Of a stretch of 64,000 nt of DNA, positions 16,283 through 25,120 are shown in pieces. The stretch comes from Psychrosphaera sp. B3R10 (GTDB lineage: Bacteria > Pseudomonadota > Gammaproteobacteria > Enterobacterales > Alteromonadaceae). A program made the position numbers and the translations under genes. Every line of letters begins with the position of its first letter. The stretch's first letter is position 1. Location of the stretch: positions 62,001 to 126,000 of the forward strand of contig NZ_JAHKQH010000009.1 in the NCBI RefSeq assembly GCF_018861025.1, given 5' to 3'. The notes beneath the pieces were generated by a model that was not told where the DNA came from, ran no database searches, and was given only the letters and a program-made list of their open reading frames with translations.

Positions 16283-19057
16283 TTAAAGGCCGTTATATGT
16301 AAAGCCTATTTCAAAAGAGCGGCCGTACTCTTCATACTGATAATTGTAGTTACGTGTACCGTGGTATAAGTAGTAAGATTCGTCCGTTAAATTAACCGCA
16401 TTAAAATAAACGATACTATTGTCGTCGACATAATATTTGGCGCTGAACTCAAGCTGTTGATGTTCGTCTTCAAATACTCTGCGGTCAGCATCTTCAAATA
16501 AAAATGCTTCACTCTTATAACTTGCTGTTAAACGTGTACTAAACTTGTCTGTTTCATACGCCACTGATACATTTGCAATCGTATCTGATTGACTCGGTAA
16601 GTCGTCACTCGCATCGGTTAATGTGGTATTAGCTGACAACAACCAGCCTGAATCAAACCCTTTGGTATAGGCCAATTCTAAACCCGTTAATTTCGCACTT
16701 CCGCCATTGACTGACTGTACAACTTCGTCAAATCCAGACCAACTACCATTGTCTTGCACTTCTTGCTTAACAATAAAGTTGTCTATGTTTTTATGGAAAA
16801 GCCCAGCAGAGATAACCCCTAACTGACCTGGGTAGTACTCAACTGAAAAATCAAAGTTGCTTGCTTCATACGCTTCAAGATTCGGATTGCCCACTTCGGC
16901 AATTACTTCTGACTCGCCGTCTTCGGTTTCAACTTCAATTAACTGAAATGCCGCAGAATCACTAAAATTTGGACGACTAATGGTATTGGTATACGCAAAT
17001 CGCATTAGCAAATTATCACTTAGGTCGTACCTAACATTTACGCTAGGTAAAAAGTGGTCATAGTCTTTTTCGACGTTCCAACCATTTACAATTAGCGTTT
17101 CCGTGTCTTCATCGTCATTCACATCTAAGCGAACAACATTTCCGTTTGTCGCAAATTGAGTAGATTCAAAACGCACCCCGGCGATTATCTGCCAATTTTG
17201 ATAATTCATATCAAACATCGCGTATAAGGCGTTGATAGTTTCCTCTGACGTATAACTTTCGCCTTTACTGGCAACATTTGACTCGTTTTCATTAAGCTCA
17301 AGTACGCTGCGGTTTTGCGCCATGAATTGCTGTAACTCAGCTCGGCTTAATCCCGGTCCAAAGTCACCTAATCCCCATGAAGGCGTAGCTGTCTCAAAAT
17401 CTGCGGCGGTAATATCATCAAAACCACCATCATATATAGATACTTTCATGTCGTTAGTTTTCTCACGACCACGATGTTTTAAACCAAATTGGGCCGTGCC
17501 GTTCATGTTTAGAAATGAAATTGGGTGACTCATATCAAATTTGAATGACAACTCTGAATCTTCGGCCTTATTGTCGTTCGCTTCAATTTCGTCCATTTCA
17601 AACGCCGACATATCAATGCCGCTATTTGGTGCTTGGAAGGTTGGAATTGGTCCTGAGGTTAAATAGCTTAAATCCAACTCTTCACCGGCAAAAGTAACGT
17701 CCATTCGGCTTGGTTCTTCTTCTGTCGAAACGGAATAACCAACATTGTATTCCAAGTGCCATGTATCTATTTGTTGCTCGCCGCCAAGTACAGTCGATAG
17801 GATAGTTTGAACTTCATAACGGTCTTTTGTATCCCGATCCATTTCAGCGTCAACCACAGACATCGAATTCGCCGTGTTGGAGTTGAGCTTACCATCGCTA
17901 AATTTGTATTCGTTGCGAAGTCTAAATTCATCATCTGAAAATTCGCTATACAAGGTTCTTAAATAAAACTGGCTTGTTGCGCTAGCGATAAAATCTAAAT
18001 TTAGGGCAACGCCTAATCGCTCGCGGGTGATTTCGTAATATCTCTGCTCTATTTCTTCTGCGCCAAATACTTCAACATCGTCACCTGTAAGCGCGTCTTC
18101 AATTTCCATATCGTCTAACCAACCACCGTCAGTTTCGACATTATGAGAACCAAATTTGCGTTCCAACCAGCTTACCGCCGCAGCAACGCCAAGTTGCTGG
18201 CCTTTGTCTAAATGAATGATGTCGGTGAAACTTCCAGATAACTTCGGACTCACTTCTTCTGTTAAATCACTATAACGCGCCTGTGCTGTTACTGAGAACG
18301 TTCGGCCGTTACGGTCAAATGCGCTTAAACTTTTAACTTCAATAGAACCACCAATTGCATCGGCATCCATATCAGGAGTAACCGTTTTACTGACTTCTAA
18401 ACCTTCAATCAGCTCGCTTGGGATAACGTCCATTGCCACACTTCGCACACCGGCTTCTGGTGCAGGAATGTTAGCGCCGTTAATGGTTACGTTGTTTAGA
18501 TTAGGATCGATACCGCGGATCCCCACAAATCGGCCTTCCCCCTGGTCCCGTTGAATAAACATGCCCGGTAGTCGTTGCAATGCTTCCGCGGCATTTTGAT
18601 CGGCAAATTGACCAATAGACTCTGATGAAACAACAGACTTAAGGTTCTTAGAGTTTTTTTGTCTGTTTAGAGCATCCATTTGGCTTGAACGCTGAGCGTA
18701 GGCAACAACTTCTTCAAGCTCATCGCTTTCACCAAGTGTAATAACTAAAGGTTTAGCGACTTGATTTTCGACAATGACAGTCTGCTTTACTGAATTAAAA
18801 CCAATGTAGGTAATATCAAGAGTGTATATGCCATCTTCGACGCCAGATAACTTAAATGCGCCATTACGCTGTGTCACTGTTTTTAAGTTAAGTGATTTAA
18901 TTTCGACTAACGCGCCTTCAAATTTTACGTTTTGATCCGCTGACATCAAAACCCCTGTAATGTCGGCTGCGACCGACTGACCCGCACAGATCAGAGCCGC
19001 ACAGCTCAAAGAAATAGCGTGTTTTTTAAACTTCTTACGAAGAAAGTGAGTTGTCAT
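16283..19057 (-). CDS. TonB-dependent receptor with carboxypeptidase-regulatory-like N-terminal domain
   Basis: Outer-membrane active transporter, about 924 residues, of the class that imports oligosaccharides in marine gammaproteobacteria. A long signal peptide ends near SVAA before DITGV. Residues to about 115 form a beta-sandwich domain (GALVEIKSLNLKTVTQRNG). The plug follows (YAQRSSQMDALNRQKNSK, ALQRLPGMFIQRDQGEGR, IRGIDPNLNNVTINGA), then a 22-strand-type barrel ending RSFEIGFTYNGL. The upstream ATG at 19087 has no ribosome-binding site. AAAGG lies 8 bases before the ATG at 19057, so MTTHFLRKKF is preferred. It leads the minus-strand cluster with the phosphoesterase, GH26 and GH43 genes. 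The ligand is unknown but probably a xylan-type oligosaccharide. A 14-bp triple repeat lies in its 5' region. Confidence 0.9.
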   Translation of the reverse strand: MTTHFLRKKFKKHAISLSCAALICAGQSVAADITGVLMSADQNVKFEGALVEIKSLNLKTVTQRNGAFKLSGVEDGIYTLDITYIGFNSVKQTVIVENQVAKPLVITLGESDELEEVVAYAQRSSQMDALNRQKNSKNLKSVVSSESIGQFADQNAAEALQRLPGMFIQRDQGEGRFVGIRGIDPNLNNVTINGANIPAPEAGVRSVAMDVIPSELIEGLEVSKTVTPDMDADAIGGSIEVKSLSAFDRNGRTFSVTAQARYSDLTEEVSPKLSGSFTDIIHLDKGQQLGVAAAVSWLERKFGSHNVETDGGWLDDMEIEDALTGDDVEVFGAEEIEQRYYEITRERLGVALNLDFIASATSQFYLRTLYSEFSDDEFRLRNEYKFSDGKLNSNTANSMSVVDAEMDRDTKDRYEVQTILSTVLGGEQQIDTWHLEYNVGYSVSTEEEPSRMDVTFAGEELDLSYLTSGPIPTFQAPNSGIDMSAFEMDEIEANDNKAEDSELSFKFDMSHPISFLNMNGTAQFGLKHRGREKTNDMKVSIYDGGFDDITAADFETATPSWGLGDFGPGLSRAELQQFMAQNRSVLELNENESNVASKGESYTSEETINALYAMFDMNYQNWQIIAGVRFESTQFATNGNVVRLDVNDDEDTETLIVNGWNVEKDYDHFLPSVNVRYDLSDNLLMRFAYTNTISRPNFSDSAAFQLIEVETEDGESEVIAEVGNPNLEAYEASNFDFSVEYYPGQLGVISAGLFHKNIDNFIVKQEVQDNGSWSGFDEVVQSVNGGSAKLTGLELAYTKGFDSGWLLSANTTLTDASDDLPSQSDTIANVSVAYETDKFSTRLTASYKSEAFLFEDADRRVFEDEHQQLEFSAKYYVDDNSIVYFNAVNLTDESYYLYHGTRNYNYQYEEYGRSFEIGFTYNGL

Positions 19058-19412
19058 TACTTTGCCTTTTATTGTTAGATTTTTCATTGCAGTCTTGCTG
19101 TTGTTTGTTATTAGTTGTTTGTTATTAGTTGTTTGTTATTAGTCATTTGCAGGGCGGCACTGTATTGATGAAAAATGACAGAAATATGATGGCAAAGATT
19201 TTTAACCCGTTGATGGACTCCTATTGTCACAAAAATATTCGTTTTCTCTGGTTAATGAGCGAAATTAACCCCGCTCGCGCCCTTGTTTAAAAGGCCATAC
19301 AGCCAAATCAAAAATGTTTAGTCATATTTCTGCAAACTCCCTGAGCTAAAATGACCCTGTTTATAAAAACCGAGTTAATTAGACTTTGTAAAAACATAAC
19401 TGGTTAGAAAAA
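19058..19412. other. 355-base divergent control region between the TonB receptor and the GGDEF-like gene
   Basis: It must contain the promoters for both directions. It holds the 14-bp triple repeat (19101-19142) and otherwise AT-rich sequence. No clear operator palindrome was recognised. Confidence 0.5.
19101..19142. repeat. 14-bp perfect tandem repeat, three copies
   Basis: TTGTTTGTTATTAG is repeated exactly three times (19101-19114, 19115-19128, 19129-19142). It lies 44-85 bases upstream of the chosen TonB receptor start, in its leader or promoter. Slippage could alter promoter spacing or leader length. Confidence 0.9.
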
Positions 19413-20339
19413 ATGAATTTCAATTTATTAGGACAACATCATCGGCTGATCATATTTACCTTCTGTATGATTATTTGCACCTTCGTTACCACCTTCAGTC
19501 TTGGCCAATTAAAAGACGTTGCCACTTACGACTTTGCTGATTTATTAGGTGAAGGTGGTATCGCAGCAGTCACGTTAATGTGGATCACGGTCATACTGAT
19601 GAGCCGCCCTGCTGGACAGCTAACTAATTATTTAGTGGTGGGTTTGGTCTTTATGCACATTTCTGTGCTGGCGGATTTTCTCGATGAGTTTTTATTTTAC
19701 CCTCCTGAGCAATTGTGGATCACCGCATACGAATCCGTTCCTGCGCCAATAGGCATGTTATTAACAACGTATGGCTTATATCAGTGGCATAAAGAACAAG
19801 TAAGCATTAACCAACAATTAAAAAAACGTGAACAAAGTTTTAGAGAACATCAATCAATAGACTTTATAACTGGGCTTTATAATGGCCAGTTTATGAAAGC
19901 TCAAATAGAGCGAATGATTGAACGAACCAGCGCAAAAAAAACCAATATTAACTCTCAATTGCTGATGTTAGATATCGACCAATTTGATGACTTTGTGCAA
20001 TTTAACGGAGACCCAGCAGCTGACCGAGTATTGCGCGAATTGTCAGAGCTTTTTTTGATGAACCTGCGGCCAACCGACTTATTATGTCGTTATGCTGGCG
20101 ATAGATTTATCGCACTGTTGCCCAATCTCACCTCGTCGCAACTCGGTTCTGTGATCCACCAGTTAGAACAAGCGATTGCAAGTTATTCGATTAAGCCAAC
20201 GTCCTCGGTGGCTGCAACGTATTTGAGCTTTTCTTATAGTCATTGTTCAACCAAAGAATTTGAGTCTGCCCAAAGCGCATTTGAACTGCTAAATAACCGA
20301 ATGGTTCAGCAGAAACATGACAGAACTAGGGTTGCCTAA
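19413..20339 (+). CDS. Membrane protein with degenerate GGDEF domain
   Basis: 308 residues. The N-terminal part has four or more hydrophobic helices (about 12-34, 48-65, 70-90, 105-125). A short linker precedes a GGDEF-like domain (about 150-308). The signature is AGDRF (in RYAGDRFIALLP) instead of GGDEF, so the catalytic third and fourth residues are lost and cyclase activity is unlikely; it may sense GTP or c-di-GMP or act as a scaffold. LMLDIDQFDDFVQFNGD keeps part of the substrate pocket. The AraC regulator starts 2 bases after its stop, so they are surely co-transcribed and may form a sensor-regulator pair. It is divergent from the TonB receptor. The role is inferred from context only. 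Confidence 0.75.
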   Translation: MNFNLLGQHHRLIIFTFCMIICTFVTTFSLGQLKDVATYDFADLLGEGGIAAVTLMWITVILMSRPAGQLTNYLVVGLVFMHISVLADFLDEFLFYPPEQLWITAYESVPAPIGMLLTTYGLYQWHKEQVSINQQLKKREQSFREHQSIDFITGLYNGQFMKAQIERMIERTSAKKTNINSQLLMLDIDQFDDFVQFNGDPAADRVLRELSELFLMNLRPTDLLCRYAGDRFIALLPNLTSSQLGSVIHQLEQAIASYSIKPTSSVAATYLSFSYSHCSTKEFESAQSAFELLNNRMVQQKHDRTRVA

Positions 20340-20341
20340 TC

Positions 20342-21343
20342 ATGTTGGTAAGTTGGCCCACCGACAAAGTTTTGCACACCCATATTTGGGTTTCAACGCT
20401 AGTTGAATTGTCGATGAGTCGTGGGGCGACGATAGAGCAATTGTTAAAAGGAACTGGCATATTTGCTCAAGACCTGACACAGCTCAACCATAATGTTAGC
20501 GTTCAACAATTTCATGTCCTCATTAATAACTGTCAAAAATATACGCGGAGTCAGGATCTCAGTTTTATGTTGGGACGCCGACTGTTATCCGTAAACAACT
20601 CTGAATTTGCCACGTTACTACTCAATTGCCGAACCCTGACTGGGCTGTTTAGAATTTTAATACTCTATCAAGCAATGATATTTCCTCTGGCTTTTATCCA
20701 TATAAGGCGTGCCGATAACAAACACTATATTTTACTAAACACGAGTTATAACGATGAAAACCAACAGTTTATTTATGAGGTATTTTGCTCACTCATCTAC
20801 CATTGCTGTAAAACAATGAGCGCAGCACAACCTATTGTTCAGTTTCAATTTGAGCACAGTCGCCCGCGTAACATCTATCAATATGAAGAAAACCTAGGCC
20901 ATCGCTTGCAGTTTAACGCTCACCATAATGCCATCGTATTTCAATCTGCCGAGCTAAACGTCCTTAACAAACAGGCCAGCAAACTCGCAAGACAGCGATT
21001 ATTGGTCATTTGTCGCCAAACACAACAATGCGATTCAAATACCGGCATTAAACAATTTTTACATATGGCGATTAACCGTGGCCACATTGTTAATTTTGAA
21101 CAAGCCGCAAAACGCTTAGATATGAGTCCCGCCACCTTAAAACGACGGTTAAGCACGGCGAAGTTACGTTTTCAACACATTCACGACAACGTAAATAAAC
21201 AACAAGCTGTATTCGAACTTGTAATCTGCAACAATAATAACGAAACCGTCGCAAAACATTTAAATTATAGTGACGTAACTAACTTTCGACGCGCATTTAA
21301 ACGTTGGACCGGTTACACCCCGAAGGAAATTAAAGGCACCTAG
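20342..21343 (+). CDS. AraC-family transcriptional regulator
   Basis: 333 residues. An N-terminal ligand-type domain (about 15-195) of the AraC/OruR kind is followed by a C-terminal double helix-turn-helix (about 230-330). FEQAAKRLDMSPATLKRRLS is the first HTH and ETVAKHLNYSDVTNFRRAFK plus WTGYTPKEI the second and the family tail. It is coupled to the preceding degenerate-GGDEF gene (2-base gap). Adjacent divergent position makes the glycan cluster a plausible target, though AraC proteins of this subfamily also control unrelated genes. The effector is unknown. Confidence 0.88.
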   Translation: MLVSWPTDKVLHTHIWVSTLVELSMSRGATIEQLLKGTGIFAQDLTQLNHNVSVQQFHVLINNCQKYTRSQDLSFMLGRRLLSVNNSEFATLLLNCRTLTGLFRILILYQAMIFPLAFIHIRRADNKHYILLNTSYNDENQQFIYEVFCSLIYHCCKTMSAAQPIVQFQFEHSRPRNIYQYEENLGHRLQFNAHHNAIVFQSAELNVLNKQASKLARQRLLVICRQTQQCDSNTGIKQFLHMAINRGHIVNFEQAAKRLDMSPATLKRRLSTAKLRFQHIHDNVNKQQAVFELVICNNNNETVAKHLNYSDVTNFRRAFKRWTGYTPKEIKGT

Positions 21344-21561
21344 ATAAGATCATTTGGGTTCTAGGCAACTCAAATGGGAATACGATTTTAGTGGGCTTTC
21401 AAAAACGGTAGCCCTCATAGTGCTAAATAAATCTAACTACGCGCCTTAGCCTTGTGCTTAATGACTTCATTAAAACTTAAGCTTAGCTAGATATAGTGTT
21501 ACTTTACCTTTTAACGAGTTAACTCCTTTTAGTAAAAATGGCAGAGCAGTAAGGCCCTTAA

Positions 21562-22143
21562 ATGATTGATTTAGCAAAATTTGACGCAATAATATTTGAT
21601 ATGGATGGCACTTTAGTTGATTCAATGGGATCACATTTAGAGGCTTGGCATAAAGTCTGTGACAAATTTGGATATGACTTTGATCTAGATTACATGCATG
21701 GATTAGGTGGCGTTCCGACTAAACAAACCGTGCATATTTTAAATGAAAAATTTGGCTTAAATCATGATTCACTTGTCGTCGCTAAATACAAACGTGACGT
21801 TTGGAACGCAATGGATCATTCTCCAACGCTTATAGCCTCCACTGCCGCAGTGTTCCATCACTATTTAGACTCGAAAAAAATCGCTGTAGGGACTGGTGCA
21901 GAACGCTCCCACGCTGAAGAACTTTTAGCAAAACATGGATTACTTGAACATTTAGGTGCACTGGTTACGGCTAACGATGTTACCAACGGTAAGCCACACC
22001 CAGAAACCTTTCTTACGGCAGCAAAGCTTATCGGTGTACCACCGGAAAAGTGTGTTGTATTTGAAGACACTATCATTGGTAAACAGGCTGCCATAGCTGC
22101 TGGCATGGCTTGTATATTAGTCGAAAACGGCAAAATAATGTAA
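21562..22143 (+). CDS. HAD-superfamily phosphatase, beta-phosphoglucomutase / YqaB-like
   Basis: 193 residues, cytoplasmic. Motif I FDMDGTLVDS with nucleophile Asp13 and acid/base Asp15, motif II GTGAERS (Thr), motif III GKPHPETF (Lys) and motif IV FEDTIIGKQAA are all intact. The helical cap carries HLEAWHKV, as in YqaB fructose-1-phosphatase and beta-phosphoglucomutase-like enzymes. Substrate therefore a small sugar phosphate, not determinable further. AAGG precedes the ATG. It stands alone after the AraC gene. Confidence 0.88.
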   Translation: MIDLAKFDAIIFDMDGTLVDSMGSHLEAWHKVCDKFGYDFDLDYMHGLGGVPTKQTVHILNEKFGLNHDSLVVAKYKRDVWNAMDHSPTLIASTAAVFHHYLDSKKIAVGTGAERSHAEELLAKHGLLEHLGALVTANDVTNGKPHPETFLTAAKLIGVPPEKCVVFEDTIIGKQAAIAAGMACILVENGKIM

Positions 22144-22213
22144 TCACCGAAAATACAATATTGCCGACTGCTAAGTAGCAATTATCGATTTAACTAATCG
22201 AGTGACAACGCTG

Positions 22214-22720
22214 CTAGAATTTATCTAATAGCGACTGTTGATAGTCTTCAACGGAAACTTTGAGATTGAGCGATTCGATTTTTTCCTGCAGTTCATTTGA
22301 TTTTTTAGTTAGCGAATTTATGGTTATTGTATTGTCATCTAAGGTGTAAAGTTGCTCGCAGGCCTTGTAATAAAAGTTCATCACTGTGATGGCATCAACA
22401 TTGTTCTCAGCAACCGCTGCGTCAATTTTTCTGCTTTTTCGGTAGATATAATTAATTTGTTGTTTAAGCTTCCAAACATAGTACACCTCTCGCATATACG
22501 CATGTTGATTAACTTTCTTGAGGGCCGTACCTATGAGCATCATAGCAACCGCTACACCCATTACATTTAGCCAAAAATGGCTGCCTTCTCGGTCGGTGAA
22601 AAAATAGATAGCCGATTGCGAAATAAGTAATGATAGGACGGCCAAACTCACAACGCAAATCGCGATGACGACATTAAGGTGTTTACGGTAAGTTTGTTTG
22701 TCTATCGTTAGCAGTTTCAT
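22214..22720 (-). CDS. DUF3087 family membrane protein
   Basis: 168 residues with two hydrophobic helices (about 17-40 and 47-64), then a cytoplasmic, mostly helical tail with a predicted coiled coil near 135-160 (LTKKSNELQEKIESLNLKV). The opening MKLLTIDKQTYRKHLN is typical of DUF3087, a family of marine gammaproteobacteria with no known function. It is divergent from the PepSY gene. Nothing in the neighbourhood suggests a role. Confidence 0.7.
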   Translation of the reverse strand: MKLLTIDKQTYRKHLNVVIAICVVSLAVLSLLISQSAIYFFTDREGSHFWLNVMGVAVAMMLIGTALKKVNQHAYMREVYYVWKLKQQINYIYRKSRKIDAAVAENNVDAITVMNFYYKACEQLYTLDDNTITINSLTKKSNELQEKIESLNLKVSVEDYQQSLLDKF

Positions 22721-23030
22721 TTGTTACACACTTTTTTGAAAGTTAATCTGGATAGGTAGGTAATGGCGGCATTGTACGCAAACCTTTGGGGTCACGTCTA
22801 ATTGTAAAAGGCGTAAGGCGTCACATTCTTATAAGCTCTATGTTTAGAACCCTAGAAAACGAATAAAATCAGGCAACATGACAACGTGCTGATTAAAAAT
22901 AGATTATTGTAAATACGCGAAAAACAAGTTTCTTGAATATGAGCTAAATATTTATTACTGTGCGCAATAATCGTTTTTCCCTGCTACTTTATCGACTCTT
23001 TTTAATCGACTCTAATAGGATAGGTTCCAA
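22721..23030. other. 310-base divergent intergenic region
   Basis: Control region for the DUF3087 and PepSY genes. It contains a nine-base direct repeat ATCGACTCT shortly before the PepSY start (near 22992 and 23007). No gene or strong operator was recognised. Confidence 0.4.
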
Positions 23031-23534
23031 ATGAAATTAATCTCCATGCGCATATTGCATCGTTATTTAGGCTTTTTTTTAGCGGGTATTATGACCATCT
23101 ATGCACTCAGTGGGATTGTGCTAATTTATAGAGATACCCATGTCTTTAAAATATCGAGTGCTGTGGAACAATCACTTGCGACAAATCTTGACCAATCGGG
23201 ATTAGGCCAGACCTTAAAAATTAAACGATTTAAAGCAGACTCTGAAGACGAGCAATTTATTTATTTCCAAGATGGGTCATATAATAAAACGACTGGCGAC
23301 GTAAGCTACACCCGTTACCAACTGCCAGTTGTGTTAGATAAGTTGACTCACTTGCACAAAGCTACAACAAATTCACCGGTGTATTGGTTAAATATTTTCT
23401 TTGGTGCGTCGTTATTGTTTTTTTCGGTATCTTCATTTTGGATGTTTATCCCAAAAAGTAAGACATTTAAAACCGGTGTAAAATACAGTATTGCTGGGGC
23501 GGTACTGGCTGCTATCTTAGTCGCCATAAGCTAA
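23031..23534 (+). CDS. PepSY-domain membrane protein
   Basis: 167 residues. The helix HRYLGFFLAGIMTIYALSGIVLIYRDT is the standard PepSY-associated first membrane segment. A periplasmic PepSY-like part (about 40-120) contains HLHKATTNSPVYWLN, and two more helices close the protein. Such proteins occur with siderophore or metal-reduction systems. The conserved histidines near the membrane (His10, His108-110 region) could bind haem or metal. No iron-uptake neighbours are present, so the function is open. Confidence 0.75.
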   Translation: MKLISMRILHRYLGFFLAGIMTIYALSGIVLIYRDTHVFKISSAVEQSLATNLDQSGLGQTLKIKRFKADSEDEQFIYFQDGSYNKTTGDVSYTRYQLPVVLDKLTHLHKATTNSPVYWLNIFFGASLLFFSVSSFWMFIPKSKTFKTGVKYSIAGAVLAAILVAIS

Positions 23535-23547
23535 TGCTCTGATACGA

Positions 23548-23579
23548 CAAAACTAACGGCAATAGTGTCGTTAGTTTTG
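23548..23579. terminator. Hairpin between convergent PepSY and BCCT genes
   Basis: CAAAACTAACG (23548-23558) and CGTTAGTTTTG (23569-23579) form a perfect 11-bp stem with a ten-base loop. The A and T stretches lie within the stem rather than outside it. Its position between convergent stop codons supports a bidirectional terminator. Confidence 0.65.
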
Positions 23580-23602
23580 ACCCGCTAAATCCTCTAAATG
23601 GC

Positions 23603-25102
23603 TTATTTGTGCCATAACTCATTAATAAGCTCTCTGACAAATCCTAAAAGCTGCATCAAGAATATAAGTAAAAATGGCAGGGCTCCAATGATCGCCACAC
23701 TTCTGTTTAACGACTCATTGTTTTGCACCAACAACACATAGGCGCACAACCCTAAAGCAAATGACCAACCGTATAGACTCCAAGATGGTCTTTCGCTTGC
23801 CCCACATAATTGTCGTATGACTAAAACCGCTGAATCAGCGGATGTGGCGACAAAAATGAGTAGCAATAGCAAACTTGCCCAAATAAGAACGAAACCTTGC
23901 CAACCGAGTTGCTCAAAAAACACAAATAGACCTTGGGTATAGTCCGTTTTTATCGCCTCTAAAATACCACTTTGATGACTAGCATCCCACGCGATTGCAG
24001 AGCCCGAAAAAACGCTAAACCACAAAATGGTCACCAACGTCGGTACCAACACAACGCCTAAAATATACTGCCATACCGGACGACCTTGGCTTATTTTTGC
24101 CAAAAACACACCGACAAAAGGCCCCCATGCTAACCACCAAAAATAGTAATTGTAGGTCCAACCATTCGCCCAATTAGGATCATTCAACTGACTAGAGAAT
24201 TGCCAAGTGCCACTTGTGATCAACTGAATGTAATCCCACGTGCCACTAACAGCAGTATCAATAATGGGTTGAATTGGTACAAACATGAGCAACCACGCAA
24301 TCAGAGAAAACGCGATAAACATGTTTAGTTTACTGAGGGTTTGGATCCCCTTTTTAAGTCCTAACTTGGCCGATAACGTGTATAAAATCACGATTAAACT
24401 GATGATGATAAAACCCGATAACAACGCCGAACTTATGCCAAGTTTTAGTTCTAATCCTTTGCGTAATAACAACGTCGAGTTTGCAATCGTGCCAACCACA
24501 CCAAAAAATATAGCAAAAACCGCCACCAGCTTAACGCTAAAGGCTAGTCTGCCCTGCCAGCGATCATTAAATAGACCTTTGCTTGCACTTAAGACCGGTC
24601 CTGTAATGTCTCCAGACTTATCGCTATTGAGGCTAAGCCCTCCTAAAACCAGTCCAAATACGGCGTATAATGCCCATGCATGTGATCCCCAATTAACTAA
24701 GGTCAATGCCAATCCGCTAGACTGCGGGTTTGGATAAAGACTGTGTTTTAATGGTGAGGCAATGGTATGCAGTGCGGGTTCAGCAACGCCCCAAAATATC
24801 AATCCAGATCCCATACCGGCGGCAAATAACATCGACAACCAACCGAACAGACTAAATTCCACTCGGGCGTACTCGCCACCGATTTTGCGCCGACCAAGAG
24901 GACTGATGGCGATGGCGATAACCGTAAACAGCAAGATGTTAACGAGGATAAAAAAAGGAGATCCTAAATAACGCAGAAGTTCTGAGATTACCGGTTGCAG
25001 TTGGTCGGTTAGTAATTGAGGAAATAGGAATGCGACAACAGATAAGCTGACACAGACAAACAACGCAATTTGTTCTAGTTTTGTTGTTTTACTTTCAACC
25101 AA
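23603..25102 (-). CDS. BCCT-family betaine/carnitine/choline-type transporter
   Basis: Inner-membrane importer of quaternary ammonium compounds, 499 residues with 12 helices. MGSGLIFWGVAEP is the BCCT glycine-rich signature and WLAWGPFVGVFLAKISQGR the second conserved segment. Aromatic residues of the substrate cage (WGVAEP, WWLAWGP) are present. It is the last gene of the egt operon, 18 bases after egtD. Hercynine and ergothioneine are trimethylammonium betaines, so one of them is a plausible cargo, or the gene may import glycine betaine. The start is TTG at 25102, supported by GGTGGA 8 bases upstream; no ATG is suitably placed. Family certain, substrate inferred. Confidence 0.9.
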   Translation of the reverse strand: MVESKTTKLEQIALFVCVSLSVVAFLFPQLLTDQLQPVISELLRYLGSPFFILVNILLFTVIAIAISPLGRRKIGGEYARVEFSLFGWLSMLFAAGMGSGLIFWGVAEPALHTIASPLKHSLYPNPQSSGLALTLVNWGSHAWALYAVFGLVLGGLSLNSDKSGDITGPVLSASKGLFNDRWQGRLAFSVKLVAVFAIFFGVVGTIANSTLLLRKGLELKLGISSALLSGFIIISLIVILYTLSAKLGLKKGIQTLSKLNMFIAFSLIAWLLMFVPIQPIIDTAVSGTWDYIQLITSGTWQFSSQLNDPNWANGWTYNYYFWWLAWGPFVGVFLAKISQGRPVWQYILGVVLVPTLVTILWFSVFSGSAIAWDASHQSGILEAIKTDYTQGLFVFFEQLGWQGFVLIWASLLLLLIFVATSADSAVLVIRQLCGASERPSWSLYGWSFALGLCAYVLLVQNNESLNRSVAIIGALPFLLIFLMQLLGFVRELINELWHK

Positions 25103-25120
25103 CTTAATTGTCCACCAAGG

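Noticed and set aside
24285-24737. 150-codon open frame antisense to the BCCT transporter
   Set aside because: The BCCT frame carries all family motifs; the antisense frame is a by-product of its hydrophobic codon pattern.
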